Assembly (NCBI RefSeq): GCF_004769575.1
Contig: NZ_RQGA01000001.1
Span: forward strand, 62,001 to 126,000
Length of the DNA stretch: 64,000 nucleotides
Source of the DNA: Leptospira perdikensis
Lineage (GTDB): Bacteria > Spirochaetota > Leptospiria > Leptospirales > Leptospiraceae
Direction: 5' to 3'
Below, one piece after another: positions 25,231-35,357 of this stretch. Both the position numbers and the translations under genes were made by a program. The notes below the pieces were generated by a model. That model saw only the letters and a list, made by a program, of their open reading frames with translations, made no database searches and was not told where the DNA came from. Position 1 is the first letter of the stretch. Each line of letters begins with the position of its first letter.

Positions 25231-26654
25231 ATTTGTATTCTCCCAAATACATAACCAAAATTTGATTTGATACCAATCGATTCCGGTAATAAGAGTTGAG
25301 AAAATCCTACTCCTAACTCAAAAGAAGAATCCTCTTTTAAAGAAAGTTCCAAAACTCCTTCGCCAATAAAAAAAGCTTCAAAGTCTTTTTTCTGAAAACT
25401 AATTCTTCCATCTGTTGGCCCTCCCAGATGATAAGGCAAAAAATACGAACCGACTATTTTTGCGACGAACTGACGATAGGTGAATTGAAGAACAAATTCG
25501 CTCAAATACCCAAAACATTTTCCTTCTCGCAGACCAAAATTTTTTTCATATCCAGATTCGGTAACTGCCGCCGATGGGAAGATCCGAAAAATTTGTGAAA
25601 TATAAGGAGTTTGTGCTGGGTGTGAGCCAAAAAAAACATAACCTTCTCGAATGATTTGGTTCTTTGTATTCCTTTCTTCCCGGTCCGAAAGGAAATGGGA
25701 ATTTCGGAACAAAAAATCACCTAATCTAAGTTCTGCTCCAATCTGAAAAGCTTCTCCTGAAATAGGAATCGAACCGGGACTTATCGTTGATTTGGAACTT
25801 GTACGATCGTTTCCTTTGGCCCACAAAAAATCGAATTGGAATTCAAAAATCTCCGCATCAAAACCAAACCCAACATTTCCATTTAAAAGCGAGTCCCCAT
25901 CAGCTCCTGACTGCTTTGTTTCTCTCTGATTATCTTTTACATGCCGCCCCCAACTCCCGAGTTCCAAGTATTGTATACCCAATCGTAATTGGAGATAATC
26001 TCCATAGAGAAGGCCAAAAGAATGCCTCCTGTGATGACTTCGTCTGCCTGCGTTTGGCTCTGAATCTTCAGGAAAACCTTGTCTGCCCTGCTGTTGACTC
26101 GGAAGTAATGAATGGAACCTGTCTTTTTCGAATAAAAGAGCACCTGAATGATGGTCCCAAAGAAAAAATTGTAAAATTAAATTTGGTAAGGGCAGAAATT
26201 CTAAAAAGATTCCTTCACCTCCGTCAAAACTCGTTTGAAAACTTTTTGGCCGAAACAAATGTTCCCGTCGACCGATTCCGATAAGAAATCTCGAGGTCTC
26301 ATAACCTATATAATGGTTTTTCCCTAGATAAAAAGGTTTTAGTCCGCTTTCTTTTCCTGTGGTCAATTTGATGTTTAAATCCCAAACGATCCTTTCTTTT
26401 TTTCCTTTACCATTGAGACCAACAAACATTGATTCACCGGATATTCTATTCAAATAAGAAACATTCTGAAAGTCCGTACCCAATCGATTGATTTGTAAAT
26501 CCCAACCAGGAGGGGGAGATTCTTTTTTCGCATTGGATTCTTTTAAGAACAATTCATATCCCAAAATCCCCACCTCAACTACCACAGCATCGATGGAAGA
26601 GGTTCCGAATAAAATGCTCATGATGAGAATGTAATAAAGTTTTGAAGGATTCAA
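25227..26654 (-). CDS. Probable outer membrane protein of unknown family
   Basis: 475 residues with an N-terminal signal (core about 8-24, ending IDAVVVEVG). The remainder alternates hydrophobic and polar residues with many aromatic strand ends (for example LEFLPLPNLILQFFLWDHHSG, LLYGDYLQLRLGIQYLELGSW, LQFTYRQFVAKIVGSYFLPYH). The last residue pattern is SNFGYVFGRIQI. This looks like a beta-barrel with about 14-18 strands. No family is recognised. It overlaps the genes on either side by 4 bases each (ATGA), so it is translationally coupled to both the lamin-tail-like lipoprotein and the PLD lipoprotein. A joint role at the outer membrane is inferred from that. Confidence 0.65.
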   Translation of the reverse strand: MNPSKLYYILIMSILFGTSSIDAVVVEVGILGYELFLKESNAKKESPPPGWDLQINRLGTDFQNVSYLNRISGESMFVGLNGKGKKERIVWDLNIKLTTGKESGLKPFYLGKNHYIGYETSRFLIGIGRREHLFRPKSFQTSFDGGEGIFLEFLPLPNLILQFFLWDHHSGALLFEKDRFHSLLPSQQQGRQGFPEDSEPNAGRRSHHRRHSFGLLYGDYLQLRLGIQYLELGSWGRHVKDNQRETKQSGADGDSLLNGNVGFGFDAEIFEFQFDFLWAKGNDRTSSKSTISPGSIPISGEAFQIGAELRLGDFLFRNSHFLSDREERNTKNQIIREGYVFFGSHPAQTPYISQIFRIFPSAAVTESGYEKNFGLREGKCFGYLSEFVLQFTYRQFVAKIVGSYFLPYHLGGPTDGRISFQKKDFEAFFIGEGVLELSLKEDSSFELGVGFSQLLLPESIGIKSNFGYVFGRIQI

Positions 26655-29482
26655 AATCCCTCACGAAAGATTTCAAAATCAGAAGTGGACATTCCAGAAC
26701 TTCCCGACTTCAACCAAAGGAACTCTCCTGTAGCCACAGGAATGCGAAATCCGGAATGACTTTCTTTATGACCGAAGGAAGAAATGAGTAAAGAATTCTG
26801 TCCTTGTTTTTTACGGATTTGGATGGACTCTCCGGAAGAAATTCCGTTTCCAATGGTTTGAGTGTTTTTGACAGTAAGGAGTAAATCCAATTCTGATTGG
26901 AAGATGGGAAAAAACCAATCCTTCCCATCGGGATCCACAATCCATGCGCAATTGTTTGGAAGAAGAATTGTCGTATTGTACTGAAATTTTTGGCCGGCTT
27001 TCCCTAAAGGTGAAAGACTGGGAAAACGAGTTTGGTAGGAAACCAGTTCATCGGTGTTTCCTTCATCTTCTACCAAGTACAAACTTAAATCCTCTTCTTT
27101 TTCCGAACGATTGCAGAGATAAATCCATTCATTTTGCGATTCTTGCGGGTTTGGATATATGGCTTCGATTTGGATGGGGCCTTTGTGTTCCAAAAAACTT
27201 TTGGATTGAATGAGAGAGGGATTAGAAAAGTAAGAATAGATTTGTTCTTCAGGAAAAAATGGCAGAGGATTTTCTAAATTTATTGAATACAGATTACCAC
27301 CTAATGTTTGCCATTTGACAGGGATGGTGCCACCTCCATTTCCTAGTTTTACATCTGTTTGGTTGCGAAAAGGAAGGTTTGAATGGTAAGTAAATGCAGA
27401 AGTCGACCTAACTATTTCTAAACTGCGGTGTTTGGTAACACCAGGGCTTCGAAATTCTCCCGTACAAAGTGAAGCAGGATACACTGAACGTGAAAAAAGA
27501 ATGGGGAAAGGTTCTGGATGTAAGGAACGAGTTCCTCCTATACTTTTCTCTTCGATCAGTTTTGGATCGAATGAAAGAAGAACAGATTCCCCCCTATCTC
27601 TGTCTTGGTAACGAAGTGAAAGGAAAGTTTTCGAAAAGAAGTCGTCTGGTAATTGGTAGAAATTTTCTCCATTACAAATGGAAGGAGACGTTGCTAAAGT
27701 CTGAATTACTGTTCCACTTGGTTTCCAGAACCAATATCGATTTCCATTTTCTCTTTCAAAAGAACCAAAACCTTCCTCAGGACCCAAAAAGCCAAAGTCC
27801 AAAAAAGGAGACTGACCGGAATTGTATTCTAAGAGTTCAGTAGAAAGATTTTCCACCAAATCAGCGTTTACTGATCCAGGGCTGATTTGGAACCCATACT
27901 GTAAAAAATAAGTAGAACTTCCTTTGCGACTATGTGGGTGCTCTTTTCCTTTCCCTATGACAATCGAATATCGATTTTGTTCCTTAACGCGAAGTAAATG
28001 ATGGAAGTTTGGATTTGTTTGGAATGGAATTCTTTGTTTACTACTCCTTTCTTCCCAAAAGAAATTCGGAATTTGAAATACAACTTTGGGAATCGAAAAA
28101 GGTTTTTCTTTTTCTAAAAGGTCCCAACCTGACCAAGTTTTTCTTGTTATTAGAAAGTTTGCGTCAGTTGGTAAAATCCATTCGCCAGCTGACAAAGGAT
28201 AGATGGTATCGTCAAAAACCCAATTGAGAGAAGATCCATCACAAGTTTCCCCTGTATTTTGAAATTCAAAGTAGGATGGAAGGGGCATTTCGGAATCAAA
28301 ATGGTTCCCAGGATAGAATTCTGTAATTTGAATTTGGTTAGAACGGCAACCAGGAATCGCACCTTCCTTTTCCTTATTTACAAATTGATTCGGTAGGCCA
28401 GGATTTCCACAAAACGGATCCTCTGATTTCCAAAACTGAAATTGGTCCCTGCAAGATACAGATCGAATTTGGTTGGAAAAAAATTCATCTCCTTGGCGAA
28501 AGAAAAACTCTGGATCGTTGTATTCCGAACCACCCCACCGAACGAGTGTTTTTTTTCCTAATTCAGAAAGAAATTCTTTGGGAATGAGAATTCCCTTGTA
28601 GTTTGGATCATCCGATAAGATGACAACTCCATGAGGTAATAGCAACTTAGTTCGTTTTGTAAATACGTCTGAATGAAAGGATGTTTTTTTTCCACCAGTT
28701 TCCCATTCTAAGTTCTGCGATCTTGGACAAATTACATTGTCTTTTGGATTTTCCCACTCCATAAACCTTTGGAATGAAGATTCAGAGTGACGAAAGACTT
28801 CTGAAACCACAGGTTCGTCCGGCTCACACTGTGTAAGCCAATGATCGTTTTGAGTGATAATTCTTTCTGTAAACTCTTCTAAATCAGGACAGGGAAACTC
28901 CAAGGAGAGAATCGGACGTTTGTTTTCTGTGCCGACAAAACTCTGCGAGCGAAATACAACCTCACAACTCTCCTTAGTTCTCTGTAAAAAAATGGGATGT
29001 GGGACAGCAAATGTCTGGTAGGTGACAAGGCCACCAGAGAATACTTGTGAATCCCATTCTAACAGTAAACCCAGTTTATCAGATTCCTTTTTCCACTTTC
29101 CCCATTCAGAGAGAGAAGCTACCCAACCTTTTCCTTTCAAATTCCAAGAAGAGTATTCGTTTGTTTTGGTTTCTAGAAGCGAAAAACCTGATTTCCATTT
29201 TTCAAAAACGTTTTCATCCGTTTTCCAACAAATTCTAAATTTTCCACCTAACTCTCGTCTGTATAAATCAATTGGCAAAGAAAAAAGACAAAAAATACCC
29301 GAATCAAAAAGTGTACGTTCTGTGTTTTCAATCGAGTCTCCCAAATCCTCGTTATTTCCGTAAAAGAATTCCAGTTTCGGTGTTTCACTATAACCATCGC
29401 CAAACAATAAAAAAGGGGATTCTTCTTTGTTTTGGCAAGAACCAAGCAACAATAATAGGAAAAGAATGGTTCGTGTTCGCAT
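26651..29482 (-). CDS. Large lipoprotein with two lamin-tail-like regions
   Basis: 943 residues from the ATG at 29482. A TTG at 29494 would add MRWE, but the AGGTGGGAG ribosome-binding site lies exactly between them and favours the ATG. The lipobox is LLLLLGSC. Two segments resemble the lamin-tail domain. Counting from that TTG, one is near 388-450 (IQITEFYPGN, YFEFQNTGETCDGSSLNW, LSAGEWILP) and the other near 774-870 (IQIEAIYPNP, NEWIYLCNRS, LSLYLVEDEGN, LLPNNCAWIVDPDG). Bacterial lamin-tail domains often accompany surface nucleases and phosphatases. The gene begins inside a 12-bp hairpin just after uvrC and overlaps the next gene by 4 bases. Confidence 0.65.
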   Translation of the reverse strand: MRTRTILFLLLLLGSCQNKEESPFLLFGDGYSETPKLEFFYGNNEDLGDSIENTERTLFDSGIFCLFSLPIDLYRRELGGKFRICWKTDENVFEKWKSGFSLLETKTNEYSSWNLKGKGWVASLSEWGKWKKESDKLGLLLEWDSQVFSGGLVTYQTFAVPHPIFLQRTKESCEVVFRSQSFVGTENKRPILSLEFPCPDLEEFTERIITQNDHWLTQCEPDEPVVSEVFRHSESSFQRFMEWENPKDNVICPRSQNLEWETGGKKTSFHSDVFTKRTKLLLPHGVVILSDDPNYKGILIPKEFLSELGKKTLVRWGGSEYNDPEFFFRQGDEFFSNQIRSVSCRDQFQFWKSEDPFCGNPGLPNQFVNKEKEGAIPGCRSNQIQITEFYPGNHFDSEMPLPSYFEFQNTGETCDGSSLNWVFDDTIYPLSAGEWILPTDANFLITRKTWSGWDLLEKEKPFSIPKVVFQIPNFFWEERSSKQRIPFQTNPNFHHLLRVKEQNRYSIVIGKGKEHPHSRKGSSTYFLQYGFQISPGSVNADLVENLSTELLEYNSGQSPFLDFGFLGPEEGFGSFERENGNRYWFWKPSGTVIQTLATSPSICNGENFYQLPDDFFSKTFLSLRYQDRDRGESVLLSFDPKLIEEKSIGGTRSLHPEPFPILFSRSVYPASLCTGEFRSPGVTKHRSLEIVRSTSAFTYHSNLPFRNQTDVKLGNGGGTIPVKWQTLGGNLYSINLENPLPFFPEEQIYSYFSNPSLIQSKSFLEHKGPIQIEAIYPNPQESQNEWIYLCNRSEKEEDLSLYLVEDEGNTDELVSYQTRFPSLSPLGKAGQKFQYNTTILLPNNCAWIVDPDGKDWFFPIFQSELDLLLTVKNTQTIGNGISSGESIQIRKKQGQNSLLISSFGHKESHSGFRIPVATGEFLWLKSGSSGMSTSDFEIFREGF

Positions 29483-29513
29483 CTCCCACCTCAAAGGTTT
29501 TAGGTGGGAGATG
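29480..29513 (-). promoter_or_regulatory. 12-bp hairpin enclosing the SD and start codon of the lamin-tail lipoprotein gene
   Basis: On the minus strand, CATCTCCCACCT (29513-29502), a 10-base loop and AGGTGGGAGATG (29491-29480) form a perfect 12-bp stem. The 3' arm is the Shine-Dalgarno sequence plus the ATG itself. It begins 5 bases after the uvrC stop (TAA at 29520-29518). No U-run follows, so it does not look like a terminator. Confidence 0.7.
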
Positions 29514-29517
29514 GATA

Positions 29518-31359
29518 TTATGGTTCTATTTTTTTAAGTTTTTGGATGCTTAAATAGATTTTTTCGGCAAGTACAGGTCCAATTCCAGGAACCTCTTTCA
29601 GTTCTTCTCTCGTAGCATCGGTTACCTTCTTTTTAGTATGGAAATAAGATAAGATACCTTTTCGTCTGCTCGCACCGATGTCTTCGATATCATCCAAAAT
29701 AGTCTTTAACGCTTTTTTCTTTCTTTGGACTCTTTGGAAAGTCACTCCAAAGCGGTGTGCCTCATCTCGTAAATTACGAAGGAGGCGCATCATAGGAGAA
29801 TGAATATCAAAACTATAAGGATATTTTTCTCCCGGGAAATAAATTTCCTCTCTTTTTTTTGCCAAACCCACCATCGGTATATGACCAAGTTCTAGAGCAT
29901 TGGCAGCTTCAGCGGCACGTGATAACTGAGTGAGTCCTCCATCAATCACGATCAGATCAGGAAGTGGTTCTTCTTCGTTTACTAAATGACTGAGCCTTCT
30001 CGCAATAACCTCGTGAATCATACCAGGATCATTGATCCCTTCATATCCACGCATTTTATAATGTCTATAACCAGCTTTATACGGTTTACCATCCACAAAC
30101 ATCACACCACTTGCGACAGGAGACGAACCTTGGAAGTGAGAAATATCGTAACACTCAATGGTCCGAGGTAAAACAGGTAAATTCAATTTTTCTTGGAGTT
30201 CCTTAATGGCAACCGATTGGTCGCGCAGTTTTGTGGCAAGGATACGTTCGGTTAAACTCAAATCCGCATTTTTCTCTGCTAAACGAAGCAGTGATTTTTT
30301 TGGTCCCATCTCCGGAAATTTAAGTTTGAGTGAAGATCCAAATTTTTCTGTCATCGCTTCAACAAATACATCATAATTTCCTTTGGCTGATGGAGGTAAA
30401 AAAACAATACTAGGAAGGACTGTGGCATTTAAATAGTAGTCACGAAGAAAGGATGTAAACACCTCTTCATCATCCGAAAATGAAAGTCCTGTCAGTGGAA
30501 ATGATTTTTTACCTTCGAGTCTACCACCTCTTACTTCCAAAATAATCATTTGTCCTTCGTCATCCCGCTTACTAATGCCAAGGATGTCTTCATCTCCTCC
30601 ATCCATACTAACTACGGTTTGTTTCTCTCGCACTTGATTGATTTTATCAATCCTTGCCTTTAAAAAACCGGCTCTCTCATACTCTAACTTTTCAGATGCC
30701 TGGACCATTGCCGTTTTTAATCCAGTAACCAATCGTTCTTTTTTTCCTTCCAAAAAGTTTAAAATTTCATCCACTAACTCCGCATAGGTCTCTTTTGTAA
30801 TATTTCCCTGACAAGGACCAAGACAACGTCCCATATGAAAATTAAGACAGGGCCTTTGTGGTTTTGCAAGTGGTAGTTTGAGTTTGGTTTTACGAATTGG
30901 AAAGATTCTATGTATCAATTCCAAAGTATCCCGAGCTGCTTTTACATCAGTAAAGGGTCCAAAGTAACGGTCGCCATTGTCTTTTACCTTTCTTGTGAGA
31001 AATACCATCGGGAAATCTTCGCTTGTAGAAACACAAAGGAAGGGATATTTTTTATCATCCTTTAGCCGGACGTTAAACTTAGGATTGTATTTTTTGATGA
31101 GAGTGGCTTCGAGAAGTAATGCTTCCTTTTCTGTACTGGTAGCAATCCAGTCTAGGTCATACAATTCTACATAAAGTGCACGTGTTTTGCGATCTTTTTG
31201 ATTCGGATTTAGATAAGACCGAACACGTGATTGTAACTTTAGCGCTTTACCTACATAGATGACTTGTCCATCTTCATTTTTCCAAAGATAACATCCTGGT
31301 AGACTTCCTAAATTTTTTATCTTTTCTTGGATGGTTTTTAGAACGAGTGAATCTTTCAT
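29518..31359 (-). CDS. uvrC: Excinuclease ABC subunit C
   Basis: 613 residues, normal for UvrC. The N-terminal GIY-YIG nuclease domain ([19 protein letters not shown]) makes the 3' incision in nucleotide excision repair. A Cys-rich [15 protein letters not shown] segment follows, then a UvrB-interacting UVR motif near 205-240. The RNase H-like C-terminal nuclease domain ([22 protein letters not shown], then [11 protein letters not shown]) makes the 5' incision. Tandem helix-hairpin-helix motifs close the protein ([17 protein letters not shown]). It is divergent from the chemoreceptor gene. The following lipoprotein gene starts 35 bases after its stop. Confidence 0.97.
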   Translation of the reverse strand: MKDSLVLKTIQEKIKNLGSLPGCYLWKNEDGQVIYVGKALKLQSRVRSYLNPNQKDRKTRALYVELYDLDWIATSTEKEALLLEATLIKKYNPKFNVRLKDDKKYPFLCVSTSEDFPMVFLTRKVKDNGDRYFGPFTDVKAARDTLELIHRIFPIRKTKLKLPLAKPQRPCLNFHMGRCLGPCQGNITKETYAELVDEILNFLEGKKERLVTGLKTAMVQASEKLEYERAGFLKARIDKINQVREKQTVVSMDGGDEDILGISKRDDEGQMIILEVRGGRLEGKKSFPLTGLSFSDDEEVFTSFLRDYYLNATVLPSIVFLPPSAKGNYDVFVEAMTEKFGSSLKLKFPEMGPKKSLLRLAEKNADLSLTERILATKLRDQSVAIKELQEKLNLPVLPRTIECYDISHFQGSSPVASGVMFVDGKPYKAGYRHYKMRGYEGINDPGMIHEVIARRLSHLVNEEEPLPDLIVIDGGLTQLSRAAEAANALELGHIPMVGLAKKREEIYFPGEKYPYSFDIHSPMMRLLRNLRDEAHRFGVTFQRVQRKKKALKTILDDIEDIGASRRKGILSYFHTKKKVTDATREELKEVPGIGPVLAEKIYLSIQKLKKIEP

Positions 31360-31418
31360 TATAGATACTTCAGGGAATTTTACGTTTACAATTCTTAGAC
31401 AGTCTGTATCCCTAGGGT

Positions 31419-33929
31419 ATGGATATGCGTAAAATGATCAAATTTATAATTTTTGGTCTAGAAGGTTTTAATTACGGAATCGGTGTCCCCACTCTCCTCG
31501 GTTATATTTATTTTTTTACAGAATGGTCGGGAGAAGAATTTCAAATCATTCTAATTTCTACATCCATTGCTGTTTTTTTCATTCTCGGGTTTTGTATTAG
31601 TTTTTATTGGATTCGGTTTGCCCCAGTGGCCAGAATTGGAAAACCAGATGTTACCAAAAGAGATCATAAATTGGCCTATTTCTGGTTGGATCATTTAGGT
31701 AAAGTCGCGATCATCGATATGATTGTTCGTTATGCCATCGGATTTTTATTTGTTATTTCTGCCCTTCTCTTCTATTTAAAATCCAAAAACTTTGTGTTAA
31801 TGAGTGAGATGGCAATTGGCCTTTTTCTCACCCTTGCAGTGACAGTCATTTTCCAATCTATCTTTATTGATTATGTTGAAAACAAATTCAATATCAAAGG
31901 AATCCTTCTCAACATCCGCAATGATCATACCCAAAGAATTAATACCAGGAAATTATCTAGAAATCTAGGTTTTCAAACAGTTCTCGCCTTTTTTGCAGCT
32001 ATCTTAATTTTATTTATCGTGAACTACCGGCTAAACTTCAAACAAGAATTGGATTTGATCAACACCAGTATGGAACAATCAGTAATGGACTCAGAAACAC
32101 TGATGCGTGTGACTCTTGTTGATTTCCGAGACCGACTCACTCTCTCTATTTTTGCAGAGAATAAACTAAAAGACCAAATTGTAAAAAAAGACATTCAAGG
32201 AATCCGAGCTGTCCTAAACGACATCCAATTAAAAAGTACAAACCACGCTGTCGAAGCCCTCTTCTATTACAAACCGGAAGAAGGAATTTTTGTTTCGACC
32301 AATGAATATGATCGTTCAAAAACAGGATCCATATTTTTCATTGAAGATATCGAATTGGCGAAACAAGGACCTCTCCGACATACGAGTATCCGCTCCAAAA
32401 TTTCGGGCGATATCATTTCACCTTATACTCTTCCCGTTTATCAAAACAACCAGTTCCTCGGATACGTTGGTGGATTTTTAAACATCGGCAAACTTTCCAG
32501 TTTCATTTTAGGGAACCTTAAAATTGGAACTTCAGGAAAGGTCGGTTTTTTTGATGGAGATGGTGCCATTGTCTACTACACAAACAAAAAAGAAATTGGC
32601 AATAACGCCAAAACAAAGTTAGTTTTAGATATTCCCTTCCAAAAAGAAGATGCTCTTGGATTTGCTGACTCCACCGAAGATGGAACTCTAAAAAGAATTT
32701 TCTTTGTTAAAAATCCCGAATTCAATTATGTGATTTTTTGTATTTTCGAAAATGCTGAATTGTATGAAAAAACACTGACAAGTTTATTTACTACACTTGG
32801 AATTTCGATCATTGTCGTTCTAGTCATCGGTGTCATCACTGTCCTCGTGATTGAATCTAAATTGAAACCATTGGAAAGAATCAAAATTAGAATCGCGGAT
32901 ATGGTGAAAGGAAACCTACAATCCGATTTTTATGATTCAAGCAGAGACGAAATTGGAAGTATGGCAAACGCCATGTTTGATTTCCAAACTAAATTACGCC
33001 AAATTGTAAACAAAACACAAACAGTTTCAAATGAGCTCACAAACACTAGTTCAAATATTTATGAGTCAATGTTATCGTTATCGGATGCGGCACAAAACCA
33101 AGCAGCCAGTAGCGAAGAAATTTCTGCTTCTGTAGAAGAAATCACGGCTGGAATCGAAAGTGTAGCCCAACGTACGGAGACCCAATCTTTTACGCTTGTT
33201 TCTCTTATGAAAAAAATGACTGAGCTAAACGGAGCGGTTTCTGAAATTGATAAAAAGTTTCAAATTGCGGATACCAGGGTCGAAGAAATCACAAACGATG
33301 CCAAGTTAGGTGAAAAATCTTTAAGTGAGATGAAACTTTCCATGGATAAAATCTACGAGTCGTCTTCAGAAATGACAAACGTTGTAGAAATCATTCACAA
33401 TATTTCGGAACAAATCAATTTACTGGCACTCAATGCCGCGATCGAAGCGGCAAGGGCCGGCGTCAGCGGTCGAGGATTTGCCGTTGTTGCAGACGAAATT
33501 TCAAAACTAGCTGATAAAACGGCAAAGTCCATAGATGATATTGAAGAACTCATCAAACAAAACGAAGGTGAAATCAAACAAGGCCAGGAAAAAATTGACC
33601 AGTCTATTGTGATTTTAAGTGAAACCATTTCGGGAGTAAACTCCATCAATCAAATGACAAAAGAAATTCGAATTGTAGTCCAAAAACAGATTGAAACAAA
33701 CGAAGAAGTCAATGAAGGTGTCACTCAAATTCGCGAACTCTCCGAAATGATCAAAGAAGCAACCGACGAACAAAAAATGGCGATGCTTGAAATTTCAAGA
33801 TCAATGGCGGAGATCAATAATCACGCACAAACAACAGCTATGTCTAGCGAAGGTACCAAATCCAGTTCCCAAAATATGAACCAACTATCCGAAAGTTTAA
33901 GAAGAGAGATCAATTATTTCCATGTCTAA
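31419..33929 (+). CDS. Methyl-accepting chemotaxis protein
   Basis: 836 residues. The N-terminus has about five membrane segments (roughly residues 5-210), unusual compared with the standard two-helix receptor. A periplasmic sensor of about 230 residues (around 215-450) of Cache-like character ([16 protein letters not shown]) follows, then one more membrane helix, a HAMP domain ([34 protein letters not shown]) and the cytoplasmic coiled-coil signalling domain. Its hairpin tip is [18 protein letters not shown], followed by [18 protein letters not shown]. The tip binds CheA/CheW. It overlaps the signal-peptidase-like gene by 8 bases. The alternative start at Met3 (31425) is possible. The ligand is unknown. 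Confidence 0.93.
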   Translation: MDMRKMIKFIIFGLEGFNYGIGVPTLLGYIYFFTEWSGEEFQIILISTSIAVFFILGFCISFYWIRFAPVARIGKPDVTKRDHKLAYFWLDHLGKVAIIDMIVRYAIGFLFVISALLFYLKSKNFVLMSEMAIGLFLTLAVTVIFQSIFIDYVENKFNIKGILLNIRNDHTQRINTRKLSRNLGFQTVLAFFAAILILFIVNYRLNFKQELDLINTSMEQSVMDSETLMRVTLVDFRDRLTLSIFAENKLKDQIVKKDIQGIRAVLNDIQLKSTNHAVEALFYYKPEEGIFVSTNEYDRSKTGSIFFIEDIELAKQGPLRHTSIRSKISGDIISPYTLPVYQNNQFLGYVGGFLNIGKLSSFILGNLKIGTSGKVGFFDGDGAIVYYTNKKEIGNNAKTKLVLDIPFQKEDALGFADSTEDGTLKRIFFVKNPEFNYVIFCIFENAELYEKTLTSLFTTLGISIIVVLVIGVITVLVIESKLKPLERIKIRIADMVKGNLQSDFYDSSRDEIGSMANAMFDFQTKLRQIVNKTQTVSNELTNTSSNIYESMLSLSDAAQNQAASSEEISASVEEITAGIESVAQRTETQSFTLVSLMKKMTELNGAVSEIDKKFQIADTRVEEITNDAKLGEKSLSEMKLSMDKIYESSSEMTNVVEIIHNISEQINLLALNAAIEAARAGVSGRGFAVVADEISKLADKTAKSIDDIEELIKQNEGEIKQGQEKIDQSIVILSETISGVNSINQMTKEIRIVVQKQIETNEEVNEGVTQIRELSEMIKEATDEQKMAMLEISRSMAEINNHAQTTAMSSEGTKSSSQNMNQLSESLRREINYFHV

Positions 33930-34452
33930 ATCCAAAAACAAAATACCATTCAAAACAAGACTCTATACATTCATCATTCCTTTATTTTTCGGGCTCACCT
34001 CAGCAGTTTTATTCAAATACTATGCCATAACGCCCGTTCATGTCCCCAATCAGTTTATGGAACCTACGTTAAAAAGTGGATCCACTGCTTATTTCAATCG
34101 ATTGTTTCGCTCTAAACATTTGGGGATTGGAGATATTGTACTTGTACGTTCCCCTCTTGATCCTGAATCCGTTTTTATCGCTAGGATCGTTGGAAAACCA
34201 GGAGATACCATTTATGTACAAAAAAGAATGGTCTTTCGGAATGGAACCTTACTTGATCCCACAAGTTTTCCAGAATCTGGATCCAATGACGTACCCATGA
34301 TCCCACAAGGAAAAACGGAATCAGATGATATGCCAAAACTAACCGTTCCTGAAAAATCTTTTTTCTTACTTGCTGACAACCGAGAACTTGGAGTCGACTC
34401 TCGAACCTTAGGAGTGGTACAAGAAAACCATGTGATCGCCACATTATGGTAA
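33922..34452 (+). CDS. Signal peptidase I homologue lacking both catalytic residues
   Basis: 176 residues. One membrane helix lies at about 14-31, then the S26 fold: box [14 protein letters not shown] (42-53), box [10 protein letters not shown] and [15 protein letters not shown] (85-99), and box [17 protein letters not shown] (151-166). In active enzymes the residue before MxPT is the catalytic Ser, and the residue before R in the KR(V/I)(V/I)G motif is the catalytic Lys. Here these are Phe45 and Ala87. The fold is therefore kept while the Ser/Lys dyad is gone, and a non-catalytic role such as binding exported peptides is likely. It overlaps the chemoreceptor gene by 8 bases and the DUF2157 gene by 7. 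Confidence 0.85.
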   Translation: MSKSKNKIPFKTRLYTFIIPLFFGLTSAVLFKYYAITPVHVPNQFMEPTLKSGSTAYFNRLFRSKHLGIGDIVLVRSPLDPESVFIARIVGKPGDTIYVQKRMVFRNGTLLDPTSFPESGSNDVPMIPQGKTESDDMPKLTVPEKSFFLLADNRELGVDSRTLGVVQENHVIATLW

Positions 34453-35357
34453 AAAGGAATTTTGAAGATTGGATTCAATTTTTTGAATCCTCTTTACTCA
34501 TAATAGGTTCCGCCCTTCTGCTTTCCGGGATTTTTTTTCTTGTAGCATTTAACTGGAACAACCTGGATAGATTCACCAAACTAGGATTTGTTGGCGTTTT
34601 ATACACCATCACCTATCTTTTAACCATTTTTTTTCGAAAGAAACCACTTTATTTTGAAATAGGACTTACGATCACCTTCTTTCTCACGGCATCAGCTTTG
34701 TTTACCTTCGGCCAAATCTACCAAACTGGTGCGGATGTTTATGATTTATTTTTTGGTTGGACATTACTCACTTTCTTTCTTATCCTAGTTTCTCGTTCAG
34801 GGTTGATTACAGGACTTTGGTTTGTTTTAGTTGCAACAACCGTATATTTGTATTCCGAACAGGTATCTTTCAGAAAAGAATCTTACATCCTATTCACGAT
34901 CACCTCACTTCTATTTGGTGGAACCGTCTCCTTTTTTGATTGGCTAACAACAAATCCATATTCAGATAAAACGAAAGTTTTTCTTTCGGGACTTGGTTTA
35001 TTCATTACTTTATCTTTTCTCCATTCCGCAGCATCCGCGCTATTATGGAGTCAGGATGAAACTACATCCATTCTGAAATATGGATTTTATCAAATCCTCA
35101 TTCCCCTGATTTCTTTTGGATTCTATTATTGTTACTACCGATGGGTTCGGTTTCGATTGTTAAATCTAACCATCATTTTACTTTTTGGACTTGGGCAAAT
35201 TTTTCTAAAAACATTAGATTTATTCCACATCTGGGCCTATAGTTCAGGTGTTAGTTTTTTACTTTTTTCCCTTTGGATCACAGGTTATACACTTTGGGCC
35301 GTCTCTCACCTAAACCACCTAAGAAAAGCTAAACTAAGTCAAGGAGACTCATTGTGA
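34446..35357 (+). CDS. DUF2157 membrane protein
   Basis: 303 residues with about 8 hydrophobic helices. It opens with the DUF2157 pattern: a short amphipathic start, then SSLLIIGSALLLSGIFFLVA and FNWNNLDRFTKLG. DUF2157 proteins commonly sit beside DUF4401 and GDYXXLXY genes, exactly as here. The function is not established. The start overlaps the upstream signal-peptidase-like gene by 7 bases, and the stop overlaps the next gene's GTG by 4. Confidence 0.85.
   Translation: MVKRNFEDWIQFFESSLLIIGSALLLSGIFFLVAFNWNNLDRFTKLGFVGVLYTITYLLTIFFRKKPLYFEIGLTITFFLTASALFTFGQIYQTGADVYDLFFGWTLLTFFLILVSRSGLITGLWFVLVATTVYLYSEQVSFRKESYILFTITSLLFGGTVSFFDWLTTNPYSDKTKVFLSGLGLFITLSFLHSAASALLWSQDETTSILKYGFYQILIPLISFGFYYCYYRWVRFRLLNLTIILLFGLGQIFLKTLDLFHIWAYSSGVSFLLFSLWITGYTLWAVSHLNHLRKAKLSQGDSL

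Noticed and set aside
33922..34452. Signal peptidase-like gene as a decayed pseudogene
   Set aside because: There is no frameshift or stop, the other S26 boxes are intact, and it overlaps both neighbours in an operon.
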